23,606 nucleotides of DNA from CAYPTY01 sp965659005 (GCA_965659005.1 CBFHVG010000111.1:1-23606), one strand, 5' to 3'; counted from the stretch's first letter, positions 8,286 to 16,860 are shown. The notes: a model not told the origin generated them from the letters alone. A program made the numbers and translations.

Positions 8286-10106
8286 TTATCCGAAGCTGAG
8301 TTGTTTTGAACGGTCGCGCGTCAGGTAATCCACGATTACTCTGGTAATGATAATTGCGCTGAATAGTGATGATGCGATACCTGCCATCAGGGTCACGGCA
8401 AAACCTTTAATTGGACCTGATCCAAAGCTGAATAGGATAAAGGCTACGATAAAAGTAGTAACGTTGGCATCAACGATGGCACTCATCGCATTTGCATAAC
8501 CTGCATCAATTGAAGCATGGAAGGTTTTACCCATGCGTTGCTCTTCTCGAATACGGTCAAATATCAGTACGTTGGCATCTACAGCCATACCTATAGTTAA
8601 CACGATACCAGCCATGCCTGGTAAGGTTAGAGTGGCTTTAAAAGCCGCCAGAATACCAAGAATGAAGAGAATGTTAACAATAAGCGCGATATCAGCTACA
8701 CCACCACCAGCTCGGTAATAAATGATCATGAAAATGGCTACGATTACTAGTCCGGCTATAACTGATTGCAAACCGGCTTTAATAGATGCTTGTCCGAGGG
8801 TAGCACCTACAGTACGCTCTTCAATTATATCAAGAGGGGCAGGTAGTGCACCAGACAGAAGAATGTTTACTAAATCTTCTGCTTCCTCAAGGCCATCAAG
8901 ACCTGTTATAGACGAGTTACCACCTGAAATTTTTGAAATTACATTAGGATAAGAAACGATGTAGTCATCAAGTACAATCGCAACTGGTTTTCCGATGTTA
9001 GCACCAGTAATAAGGCTCCATCTACGTGCACCTTCAGCATTCATGCTCATAGATACTTCAGGAATATTTGTAGCTGGGTCAAAGGTTATACTAGCTTCTT
9101 CAATAACTTCACCAGTCAGTTCAACTTGTGATCTTACACCATAAAGCTGAAATGCTTCAGATCCATCGCTGAATATGAGTGGATTTGCACTCCAAAGTAG
9201 TTCAGTATTTCTTGGTAATAGAGCCTGAACTTCAGGACTTCCTAAAAGTTCTTCTACTTTTGCTGTATCTGTTTCAGATGCATATCCAAAGAGATAAGGG
9301 TTTTCTTGGGTTGGAATCAGATAGTTAAGTAACTCGTTAACTCCGGCATTAGCATTTAAACTGTCTTCCTCTGCAAGTAGAGCTGCTTTTTGATCAAAAA
9401 GACCAAATATCTGCTGAAGTGATGATTGAAGTTCGGTTGCATCTGCAGCTAGTCTAAATTCAAGACGTGCAGTACCTTTAAGAAGATTTCTAACCCTTTG
9501 TTTGTCTTCGATACCCGGTAGCTCCACAACAATGCGATCATTGCCTTGTTTTACGATGGATGGCTCGGTAACACCAAAGCGGTCAACACGATTACGAATA
9601 ATCTCAATCGCACGATTTACAGCTTCAAGTCTTTGGGTAGCCAGAAATTGAGTTACTTCCTCGTTGGTTGATCTTCTGGTAATATTCTGTGCATCAGAGC
9701 GATAATACCTGCTCAATCTTGCATTCGGATCTCTGCTTTCAAATTCAGTGACGAATTCGGTTAGGAAATCAGAATTATTAAGTGTTGTGTTTTCACGTGC
9801 TGTGCTAACAACAGACTCAAGTAAAGAGTCGCGGCTATCGTTTGCCAGTTCCAGAACAAGTTGAGGTGTTCCAACTTCCAGTGTTACGTGAATACCACCC
9901 TGAAGGTCAAGGCCAAGTGCAAGGATGTTATCTCTGAGATTACTCAGTTTTTCATTGTTCTCTTCCAAATACTGAACTTTTTCAGCTTCAGGAAGATCTT
10001 CAATTACTCTTTGTTCTAATGAGTATTGAATCGTTGGGATTAAATAGTAAATCGATATGGCTAAGAATACGACAATAAAGCCAATCTTGGTTCCATTTCC
10101 AGACAT
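8286..10106 (-). CDS. secD: Protein translocase subunit SecD
   Basis: This is a 606-residue inner-membrane protein. TM1 is near residues 8-25, and LGLDLQGGIHVTLEV opens the large periplasmic P1 region. IEIIRNRVDRFGVTEP and DRIVVELPGI are classic SecD motifs, and the C-terminal five-helix bundle contains GMAVDANVLIFDRIREE. With SecF it forms the pmf-driven part of the Sec export machinery. The P1 head contains a relatively long, low-conservation stretch around residues 230-330, which accounts for most of the length. It lies 76 nt behind a small exported unknown and 26 nt ahead of secF. Confidence 0.97.
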   Translation of the reverse strand: MSGNGTKIGFIVVFLAISIYYLIPTIQYSLEQRVIEDLPEAEKVQYLEENNEKLSNLRDNILALGLDLQGGIHVTLEVGTPQLVLELANDSRDSLLESVVSTARENTTLNNSDFLTEFVTEFESRDPNARLSRYYRSDAQNITRRSTNEEVTQFLATQRLEAVNRAIEIIRNRVDRFGVTEPSIVKQGNDRIVVELPGIEDKQRVRNLLKGTARLEFRLAADATELQSSLQQIFGLFDQKAALLAEEDSLNANAGVNELLNYLIPTQENPYLFGYASETDTAKVEELLGSPEVQALLPRNTELLWSANPLIFSDGSEAFQLYGVRSQVELTGEVIEEASITFDPATNIPEVSMSMNAEGARRWSLITGANIGKPVAIVLDDYIVSYPNVISKISGGNSSITGLDGLEEAEDLVNILLSGALPAPLDIIEERTVGATLGQASIKAGLQSVIAGLVIVAIFMIIYYRAGGGVADIALIVNILFILGILAAFKATLTLPGMAGIVLTIGMAVDANVLIFDRIREEQRMGKTFHASIDAGYANAMSAIVDANVTTFIVAFILFSFGSGPIKGFAVTLMAGIASSLFSAIIITRVIVDYLTRDRSKQLSFG

Positions 10107-10182
10107 GTTAATAGATTTAGTTTATTAGATAAAATTTTGGTCACCCCATTGGGATGATAGAAAGCGATGGTATGATTAGATG

Positions 10183-10725
10183 CTATGGAGCTCCAATAGC
10201 AATACCACTTTGAAGGGGTGAGATATGGTGATTCTTGGTTAAACTATTAGTCAGTTTAATTGAAATAGGCTTCAGGCTTTGCTGAAGGGTAGGAACTTGT
10301 GATGTTCCGGCTGCTAGTTGCAGAAAATCATTTTGGAGGATGGAATGCGGTTTACTTACTTCATAACGAAGTGGTGCACTCATTCCATCGTTATGCTGAT
10401 TCAGGTGCCAGGTACTGAGTAGTAGCTGGGGAAGGTCTGACGCAGCTTTTGATTCAAAGGGAAACTCAAAATCATCATTATGCTCTGCAATGATGTTGGA
10501 AGCTTCATCTATTAGTTCTTCTAAATCTCCACCATGCTGTGATAGTTCAGCTAATCTACTATCCAGATGTTCACTACTACTGTCTTTTTTGAATGTACTT
10601 AGCCAGTTTGAAAAAGCTGAATTTTCAACCTTAGCTGAAGCTGGCTTCCACATATAGAGTGTAAAGCCAAGTACAATGGTCAGAACAGCTGTTAATCTTG
10701 TTTTATGGAGTCGGAAAAATTTCAC
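10183..10725 (-). CDS. Small exported protein of unknown function
   Basis: This is a 180-residue protein with a basic N-terminus followed by a hydrophobic segment (residues about 11-28) ending at PASAK, which looks like a signal peptide or single anchor. The rest is hydrophilic and rich in Ser, His, Asp and Leu, with no motif that I recognise. It sits between uvrA (38 nt upstream) and secD (76 nt downstream) in the same direction, so it is probably co-transcribed with them. Codon use and composition do not differ visibly from its neighbours. Its gap to secD is longer than the other gaps in this group, so a secD promoter there is possible. Confidence 0.7.
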   Translation of the reverse strand: MKFFRLHKTRLTAVLTIVLGFTLYMWKPASAKVENSAFSNWLSTFKKDSSSEHLDSRLAELSQHGGDLEELIDEASNIIAEHNDDFEFPFESKAASDLPQLLLSTWHLNQHNDGMSAPLRYEVSKPHSILQNDFLQLAAGTSQVPTLQQSLKPISIKLTNSLTKNHHISPLQSGIAIGAP

Positions 10726-10763
10726 AGATGCAAAATATAGTAAGCCTTAGGGTTTAAAGTCCA

Positions 10764-13607
10764 TTAGGATTGTACACTTTGTTTAAGTCTGTCAAATTCA
10801 TCCTTTAGGAATTTACCCGTGTATGATTTTTTGACCTTAGCAATGTCTTCCGGTGTACCGGTTGCAATAATTTCACCACCACCTGAGCCACCCTCGGGTC
10901 CAAGATCTATAATATGATCTGCAGCTTTTATAAGATCCAGATTGTGCTCAATCACAATAACTGTGTTCCCTTTGTCTACCAGTTGTTGAATTACATCAAC
11001 CAGCATACGTACATCCTGAAAATGTAAACCGGTAGTTGGTTCATCCATTATATAGATGGTATCACCTGTTCCAATCTTGGATAGTTCTCTGGCCAGCTTT
11101 ATTCTTTGCGCTTCCCCACCTGAAAGGGTGGTACTGGATTGACCTAATGTGATATACCCGAGACCAACTGAATTCATCGTACTTAGAATTCTTCTAATGG
11201 ATGGGATTGTGTCGAAGAACTCCATTCCTTCACTAATTGGCATATTTAGCACATCAGAGATGTTTTTGCCTTTATAATAAATCTCTAGTGTTTCACGATT
11301 ATAACGTTTTCCATTACAGGTTTCGCAGGTCACGTATACATCAGGAAGAAAGTTCATCTCAATTTTGCGAACACCATCACCCTGACAAGTTTCACAGCGA
11401 CCACCTTTCACATTGAATGAAAAACGACCTCGGTCATAACCACGTATTTTTGCTTCAGGCAGTTCTGCAAATAGTGCACGGATATGATCGAAAGCTTTAG
11501 TATAGGTAGCCGGATTTGATCTTGGGGTTCTTCCAATGGGACTCTGATCAATTGAAATGACTTTGTCTACATTATCCAACCCGTCAACTTCATCAAATGG
11601 AAGAGGAACTACTTTTGATTTATAAAAGTAGTTGGATAGGATTGGTACCAGAGTCTGGTTAATAAGTGAAGATTTTCCTGATCCACTCACCCCAGTAACC
11701 GATATAAATTTACCAAGTGGGATTTCAGTATCAACATTCTTGAGATTATGTCCGCGAGCATTCTTAAGTAATATTGATTTTCCTGATCCGTCTCTGCGTT
11801 TTTCAGGAATCTCAATAATTTCCTCATCTCTGAGGAATTTTGCAGTCATCGAATTCTGCTCTAACTCTTTTGGAGTACCTGAAGAAATAATTTCACCACC
11901 AAACTTCCCAGCTCCGGGCCCGAGATCAATTACATAATCGGCATGTTCAATGGTTTCTCTATCATGTTCTACTACAATTACAGAATTACCAAGATCTCTA
12001 AGTGTTTCCAGTGATCGGATCAGTTTGATGTTATCTCGCTGATGCAAACCAATGCTGGGTTCATCCAGGATATAAAGTACACCAACAAGCTGTGTACCAA
12101 TTTGAGTTGCAAGTCGAATACGTTGCGCTTCCCCACCACTAAGAGTTTGAGCCTCACGATCGAGCTGCAGATAATTTAATCCAACATTTAAAAGGAAATC
12201 GAGACGATCACGAATTTCTTTCAGAACCTGATGCCCAATTAGCTGTTGTCGCTCACTGAGTTTGAAATTATAAATGGTATCTCTTAACTCTTGAATATCC
12301 ATTTTAACCAGATCATGGATATTTTTGTTATCAATTTTATAAGAAAGTGCTTCTTGATTTAGTCTGCCACCATTACAAGTTGGGCAAAGTACCTTTGTCA
12401 TGAAGGCTTTGGCCTTGTCTCTAACTTTTCCTGACTTCGACTGCTCATATTGTTCAATAATAGTATTTCTCAGGCCGGAATATTTGTGCTTATAAGTGAC
12501 CGAATTATCCCTGAAGTCATAGTTTACTTCATACTTTTTATCGCCACTACCATACATAATAAGCTCAACAACATCTTCACTAAACTCTTTAACCGGTGTG
12601 TTGAAATCGAGGTTTACACTTTCGAGAACAGCTTTAAGCTGTTTGAACATGAAGATATCTCTTGGAATACCAAGGAATCGGATAGCACCTTCCTGAATGG
12701 TTTGATTTTTATTTGGTACCATGAGATCGAAATCAACATCATATCTGTACCCAATTCCATTACAATCTTTACAGGCTCCATATGGAGAATTGAATGAGAA
12801 GAGATTTGGAGCTGGATCTTCATAAGCCAGTCCACTTTCTGCATCGAATAATTTTTGTGAAAATAAGCGGTCTGAGAATGATTTGTCTTCATTTTGAATA
12901 GAAAGAATCACATTTCCATCGGCCATCTCAAGTGCGAGTCTTATACTCTCCGCTATTCGTTTTTCGCTACTTGGGCTAATTACAAATCGATCGACCACAA
13001 CTTCGATGTTATGGGTTTTATAGCGATCTACTTTGAAATCTTTTTCCAGGTCAATGTATTCATCATCAACACGAACACTCAAGAAACCTTGTTTTCTAGT
13101 TTGTTCAAATAGTTCTCGATAATGACCTTTTCTACCTCTTACTACAGGAGCCAGGCAGTATGCTTTAGTGCCCTTTGGTAGATCAAGAATAGCAGCAACA
13201 ACTTCGTCAGCTGACTGTTTTTTCATTTCTTTGCCACTTACATAAGAATAGGGGATACCTACTCTGGCATAAAGCAATCGAAGAAAATCATATATCTCAG
13301 TTACCGTACCAACCGTAGATCTTGGGTTACGATTAGTAGTTTTCTGATCTATAGAGATAACTGGAGAAAGCCCGTCAATAAAATCAACAGCCGGACGCTC
13401 CATCATACCTAAAAATTGGCGAGCATAAGCAGACAAAGACTCTAAAAATCTACGTTGTCCCTCAGCGTAAACGGTATCGAAAGCCAAAGATGATTTACCT
13501 GATCCTGATAACCCGGTTATCACAACGAATTGATCTCTGGGTATATCTATGTCAAGGTTTTTTAGGTTGTGCTCTCTGGCACCTCTAATGATGATCTTGT
13601 TATGCAA
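10764..13607 (-). CDS. uvrA: Excinuclease ABC subunit A
   Basis: This is a 947-residue damage-recognition ATPase of nucleotide excision repair, which loads UvrB onto DNA lesions. Two ABC ATPase halves are present: Walker A GLSGSGKSS at about residues 32-40 and GVSGSGKSS near 640. Each half has a LSGGEAQR signature and a YILDEPSIGLH or YIMDEPTTGLH Walker B segment. The second-half zinc module is complete (GGRCETCQGDG, then VTCETCNGKRY), as is CPTCNGGRL. In the first zinc module only the second CxxC (ACKDCNG) is present. The position of the first pair reads FDAESG, with no cysteine. Length is normal. It is the first gene of the leftward group with the unknown exported protein, secD, secF and STAS genes. 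Confidence 0.98.
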   Translation of the reverse strand: MHNKIIIRGAREHNLKNLDIDIPRDQFVVITGLSGSGKSSLAFDTVYAEGQRRFLESLSAYARQFLGMMERPAVDFIDGLSPVISIDQKTTNRNPRSTVGTVTEIYDFLRLLYARVGIPYSYVSGKEMKKQSADEVVAAILDLPKGTKAYCLAPVVRGRKGHYRELFEQTRKQGFLSVRVDDEYIDLEKDFKVDRYKTHNIEVVVDRFVISPSSEKRIAESIRLALEMADGNVILSIQNEDKSFSDRLFSQKLFDAESGLAYEDPAPNLFSFNSPYGACKDCNGIGYRYDVDFDLMVPNKNQTIQEGAIRFLGIPRDIFMFKQLKAVLESVNLDFNTPVKEFSEDVVELIMYGSGDKKYEVNYDFRDNSVTYKHKYSGLRNTIIEQYEQSKSGKVRDKAKAFMTKVLCPTCNGGRLNQEALSYKIDNKNIHDLVKMDIQELRDTIYNFKLSERQQLIGHQVLKEIRDRLDFLLNVGLNYLQLDREAQTLSGGEAQRIRLATQIGTQLVGVLYILDEPSIGLHQRDNIKLIRSLETLRDLGNSVIVVEHDRETIEHADYVIDLGPGAGKFGGEIISSGTPKELEQNSMTAKFLRDEEIIEIPEKRRDGSGKSILLKNARGHNLKNVDTEIPLGKFISVTGVSGSGKSSLINQTLVPILSNYFYKSKVVPLPFDEVDGLDNVDKVISIDQSPIGRTPRSNPATYTKAFDHIRALFAELPEAKIRGYDRGRFSFNVKGGRCETCQGDGVRKIEMNFLPDVYVTCETCNGKRYNRETLEIYYKGKNISDVLNMPISEGMEFFDTIPSIRRILSTMNSVGLGYITLGQSSTTLSGGEAQRIKLARELSKIGTGDTIYIMDEPTTGLHFQDVRMLVDVIQQLVDKGNTVIVIEHNLDLIKAADHIIDLGPEGGSGGGEIIATGTPEDIAKVKKSYTGKFLKDEFDRLKQSVQS

Positions 13608-13698
13608 ATCTGACTGCTAATTGAAAAGTTGAACAATCAGGGAAGATAACAAATTGGATACAGTGAATGTGAAGTTTTGAATAAAATTATTCTGAAAA

Positions 13699-14699
13699 CT
13701 AATCAGCCGATGAAGCTCTGCTAATCAAATTGTATTCTCGTACAAATAGTCTGTTAGGGTTGTATCCTTCATCATCCTCAGAAAACTCTTCTTTGATGCG
13801 TTTCACATAGTACATCTGCATACTACCCATATTTTTCACTTCAACTTCACCACGTGGTTCACAATCAAAGAAATCTTTAACCCGTTCATAGGTCGACTGA
13901 CTAATGTTGATTGAACCCGACTCAGCGTGTCCCTTCCATTCGGGAAGCAATATTGACTGCATTTCCCCACATATCGTAGGCAAAGCGTTCCTTACCAATT
14001 ACACCTACAACAGTTTCACCAGTATGTATGCCAATTCTTAATGGTAGATAAGGATGCTTCGAAGGGTCTCTATCTTTTTGATAAGAAACAAAACGCTGCA
14101 TCTGTAGTGCAGAAAGTACAGCATCTATCGGGTGAGTAGCGTTCTTTTCGGGTATACCACCGGCTGCCATATAGCTGTCGCCAATGGTTTTAATTTTCAA
14201 GAGTTTATTATCTGCGCTGAATACGTCGAAATTATCAAAATAGTGACTTAGGCTACTAATGAGATCTTCAGGTGTTAATTCTCTAACAATACCTGTAAAA
14301 CCATCGAAATCTGTAAAGAGTATGGTTACATCCTCATAGCGTTCAGGCTGTACTGTTCCATAGGCAAGAAGACTTTTCGCCACTTTATCCGGGAAAATAT
14401 TTCGTAACAGCTCTTCATGTTCTTTCTTTGTTAGCTCGAGCTCCAGGTTTATGGCATTCATCTCTGACTGTGCGCGTTCCATCCTCAAATTCTGAGCAAG
14501 AGCATTTTTGTAAGCTGAAAGTAAAAGGTTCACCAAATGAGCTGGCTCATTTTTGGCAATCGACAATGCATCAGCCCCATTTTGAGCTGTTAAAACCTCA
14601 TATCCCTTTTGAATCCAATTTGTGTCTGGTAAGTGTAACAAGCACAGGGTCGTCATCAACCACTAATACACTCGCTTTTTCCTTTAACATACTTACCAT
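13699..14699 (-). pseudogene. Broken receiver domain/adenylate cyclase (class III) gene
   Basis: Three reading frames together give one recognisable protein. The start (ATG at 14699 or 14690) encodes a receiver domain beginning ASVLVVDDDPVLVTL, and this frame ends shortly after KLDSKG. One base skipped in the AAAAGGG run at about 14604-14610 restores GYEVLTAQNGADALSIAKNE. The text then jumps straight to PAHLVNLLLSAYKNAL, so the receiver's phosphate-accepting Asp and the rest of its core (about 60 residues) are missing. A helical linker and a class III cyclase domain follow. The metal Asp residues (FTDFDGFT and IGDSYMA), the Lys of KIKTIGD and the Asp of YDMWGN suggest ATP as substrate. A second one-base excess in GGAAGGG at about 13931-13937 breaks the frame; removing it gives RMEGHAESGSINIS, the family consensus. 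Three separate lesions make this a decaying gene. Confidence 0.88.
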
Positions 14700-14788
14700 A
14701 TCTTTGTACTCAATTTTTTAGAGTTTACCATCTTAATATTGAGCCCTATAAGAGTTTCCCAATTAATCTTGAATTATAAAGACTGTTC

Positions 14789-14805
14789 CTTTAAGTCGCT
14801 TAAAG
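14789..14805. promoter_or_regulatory. Inverted repeat upstream of DAHP synthase
   Basis: CTTTAAG and CTTAAAG form a perfect 7-bp inverted repeat around a 3-nt spacer, 38 nt before the DAHP synthase start. It lies in the very AT-rich divergent gap between the cyclase pseudogene and DAHP synthase. It could be an operator or a small leader hairpin. No regulator is identified. Confidence 0.35.
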
Positions 14806-14843
14806 ATTACAATAATATATAATATTTATAAGAATCTAATTTT

Positions 14844-16208
14844 ATGGCACTTGACCTTGATAATTTGATTTGGTCACCTGTTTCCTGGATGAATAAGCCC
14901 ATTAAGCAGCTTCCAACCTATCCCGATAAGGAAAAACTGAATGAGGCTTATGATCAGTTACAATCACTTCCACCATTGGTTACCAGCTGGGAGATTGAAG
15001 CTCTCAAATCCAAGCTGGCCTTAGTAGGATCAGGAAAACAGTTTCTGTTACATGGCGGGGATTGCGCTGAGACTTTTTCAGACTGCAGATCACCAAAAGT
15101 TGTAAATATGCTAAAGGTGCTCTTACAAATGAGCTTTATACTTATCCATGAGATGGGAATTCCAGTAGCAAGGATTGGCAGAATTGCCGGACAGTATGCC
15201 AAACCACGCTCAAAGGATACAGAAATGGTGAACGGACAGGAAATCCCGAATTATAGAGGGGATCTTATCAATGGTTTTCAGCCGGATCTAGAAAACCGAA
15301 TACCAGACCCTAACCGCCTGGTTGAAGGATATCATAAAGCTGGATTGACCATTAACTTTCTTCGTGCTTTAGCTGATGAAGGCTTCGCTGATTTACACCA
15401 TCCTGAGCAGTGGGAACTCGATTTCATGCAGAATAATAAATACTATGCTGAATATGAGACGATGGTTGAATCAATCACCAAAGCTGTAAAGTTGATTGAC
15501 GCTGTAATGCCAGCGGTTTCTCCTACAATGAATAGAGTGGATATGTATACCTCTCATGAAACACTCAATTTATATTACGATTCAGCACAAACCCGAACCG
15601 TGCCACGTAAAGAGGGCTTCTATAATCTAAGTGCACATTTAGTTTGGTTAGGAAACAGAACCAGAGATTTAGATGGCGCCCATGTTGAATACCTAAGGGG
15701 AATTGAGAATCCCATTGGTATCAAAATTGGGCCACCTATCGACATCGATGACACTCTACGTCTTATTGAGACTCTCAATCCAAAGGGTGAAGAAGGAAAA
15801 ATTGTGTTGATCTCCAGATTTGGTAAAGATAAAATTCTAACAGACTTACCACCGATTATTAGAGCAATTCAAAAAGAAGGTTTCCCGGTAGTCTGGAGTT
15901 CAGATCCAATGCATGGTAATACCTTTGCAACAGGTAATAACATCAAAACCCGTAATTTCGACCATATCATGGAAGAAATTCATTCTGCCTTTGCTATTCA
16001 CAGAGCAGAAGGATCCTATCTGGGTGGTGTTCATCTGGAACTGACCGGTGATAATGTAACTGAGTGTGTTGGAGGAGCAAAAGGTTTGAATGAGGACGGT
16101 TTAAACCAGAATTATGAATCTTTCTGTGACCCACGTCTAAATTATGAGCAAAGTTTGGAAATGGCATTTCTAGTTGCCAAAGAGTGGAAATTGAGTAACC
16201 TGAGCTAA
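14844..16208 (+). CDS. Class II (plant-type) 3-deoxy-7-phosphoheptulonate synthase
   Basis: This is a 454-residue cytoplasmic enzyme that joins phosphoenolpyruvate and erythrose 4-phosphate in the first step of the shikimate pathway to aromatic amino acids. It belongs to the plant/mycobacterial class II family: SWMNKP near residue 14, LHGGDCAETF (metal-ligand Cys74), RIGRIAGQYAKPRS, KIGPP, WSSDPMHGNT, HLELTGDNVTEC and CDPRLNYEQSLE. The His, Glu and Asp in the last motifs are the remaining metal ligands. The start is fixed by conserved N-terminal residues right after the ATG. Length is that of bacterial short class II forms, with no extra regulatory domain visible. It stands alone between divergent and unrelated neighbours. 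Confidence 0.97.
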   Translation: MALDLDNLIWSPVSWMNKPIKQLPTYPDKEKLNEAYDQLQSLPPLVTSWEIEALKSKLALVGSGKQFLLHGGDCAETFSDCRSPKVVNMLKVLLQMSFILIHEMGIPVARIGRIAGQYAKPRSKDTEMVNGQEIPNYRGDLINGFQPDLENRIPDPNRLVEGYHKAGLTINFLRALADEGFADLHHPEQWELDFMQNNKYYAEYETMVESITKAVKLIDAVMPAVSPTMNRVDMYTSHETLNLYYDSAQTRTVPRKEGFYNLSAHLVWLGNRTRDLDGAHVEYLRGIENPIGIKIGPPIDIDDTLRLIETLNPKGEEGKIVLISRFGKDKILTDLPPIIRAIQKEGFPVVWSSDPMHGNTFATGNNIKTRNFDHIMEEIHSAFAIHRAEGSYLGGVHLELTGDNVTECVGGAKGLNEDGLNQNYESFCDPRLNYEQSLEMAFLVAKEWKLSNLS

Positions 16209-16283
16209 AAGGTGACATAATTTCCAGGCACTTGCCGAGTAGTCAGAGGCCATCTGTCAAGCTTACCACCTCGAAATATATTG

Positions 16284-16322
16284 TCTGAAAAAGCTTCATA
16301 CCCACATTGAAGCTTTGTCAGA
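16284..16322. promoter_or_regulatory. Long inverted repeat upstream of hsp20 (9-9-9 geometry)
   Basis: AAAGCTTCA (16290-16298) and TGAAGCTTT (16308-16316) are perfect 9-bp arms with a 9-nt spacer. Allowing one mismatch, the arms grow to 15 bp (TCTGAAAAAGCTTCA at 16284-16298, and 16308-16322). No strong T-run follows, so it is a weak terminator for DAHP synthase. The 9-9-9 layout is that of the CIRCE operator of heat-shock genes, but the arm sequence is different. It lies about 20 nt upstream of the sigma-54-like site. Confidence 0.5.
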
Positions 16323-16341
16323 ACTTTTCGCTTTAACCCAT

Positions 16342-16358
16342 TTGGCATGGCCGTTGCC
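16342..16358 (+). promoter_or_regulatory. Candidate sigma-54 (-24/-12) promoter of hsp20
   Basis: TTGGCATGGCCGTTGCC matches the RpoN consensus YTGGCAYGRNNNTTGCW at every position but the last (C for A/T), with the required 10 nt between GG and GC. The predicted start is near 16368-16370, giving a leader of about 50 nt before the hsp20 ATG. No sigma-54 activator gene is in the window. Confidence 0.65.
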
Positions 16359-16418
16359 TCTATTTCAGTAACAATTATTCAAGTGAACTGAAATTCAACA
16401 AAACAAAAGAGGTTAAAT

Positions 16419-16844
16419 ATGTCACTTATTAAATATAGAAGACCAAATCAGGACTTATTCTCTAGACCATTTACAGATATTCTGGATGAGATGTTTAATG
16501 ATGTAAGAACAACTAACGAGCGTTTTCTTCCAAGCATTGACATCGCAGAAACTGAAAAAGCTTTTGAGATCAAGGCACAACTTCCAGGTATTACTAAAGA
16601 TGATATAAATATCGATCTGGAAAACGGAAGACTTACAATCTCCGGTGAGAGAAAGCTAGAGAACGAAGACAATAACAAGAAGTATCATAGAGTAGAAACA
16701 CAATATGGAAGCTTTACACGTTCTTTCCAGCTTCCTGACAGCATAGATCAGGATAGTATAGCAGCGAACATCGAAAATGGGGTTCTCAATATTACTATTG
16801 AGAAGAATGAAGAAAAAGCGAAGAGAAAAATCGAGATACAATAA
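16419..16844 (+). CDS. Small heat-shock protein (Hsp20/alpha-crystallin)
   Basis: This is a 141-residue ATP-independent holdase that keeps unfolding proteins soluble for later rescue, for example by ClpB. An alpha-crystallin domain covers about residues 37-130: LPSIDIAETEKAFEIKAQLPG, then GRLTISGER, then the family's conserved GVLNITI near residue 122. An I-x-I anchor (IEI) lies at the extreme C-terminus and is used for oligomer assembly. A purine-rich AAGAGG stands 8 nt before the ATG. It is monocistronic: a sigma-54-like site and inverted repeat lie upstream, and a clear terminator follows after 16 nt. Confidence 0.97.
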   Translation: MSLIKYRRPNQDLFSRPFTDILDEMFNDVRTTNERFLPSIDIAETEKAFEIKAQLPGITKDDINIDLENGRLTISGERKLENEDNNKKYHRVETQYGSFTRSFQLPDSIDQDSIAANIENGVLNITIEKNEEKAKRKIEIQ

Positions 16845-16860
16845 TCTCCGATAATTATTT

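Noticed and set aside
10107..10182. ATCCCAATGGGGT between the exported unknown and secD as a terminator
   Set aside because: The loop would be too small and no T-run follows.
12450..12797. 115-codon open frame antisense to uvrA
   Set aside because: It lies wholly within the intact uvrA gene, has no recognisable motif and no promoter or ribosome site of its own.
16362..16394. ATTTCAGT/ACTGAAAT pair in the hsp20 leader as an RNA thermometer
   Set aside because: The 8-bp arms enclose a 17-nt loop, begin before the predicted transcript start, and do not cover the ribosome site, so a thermosensor is not supported.
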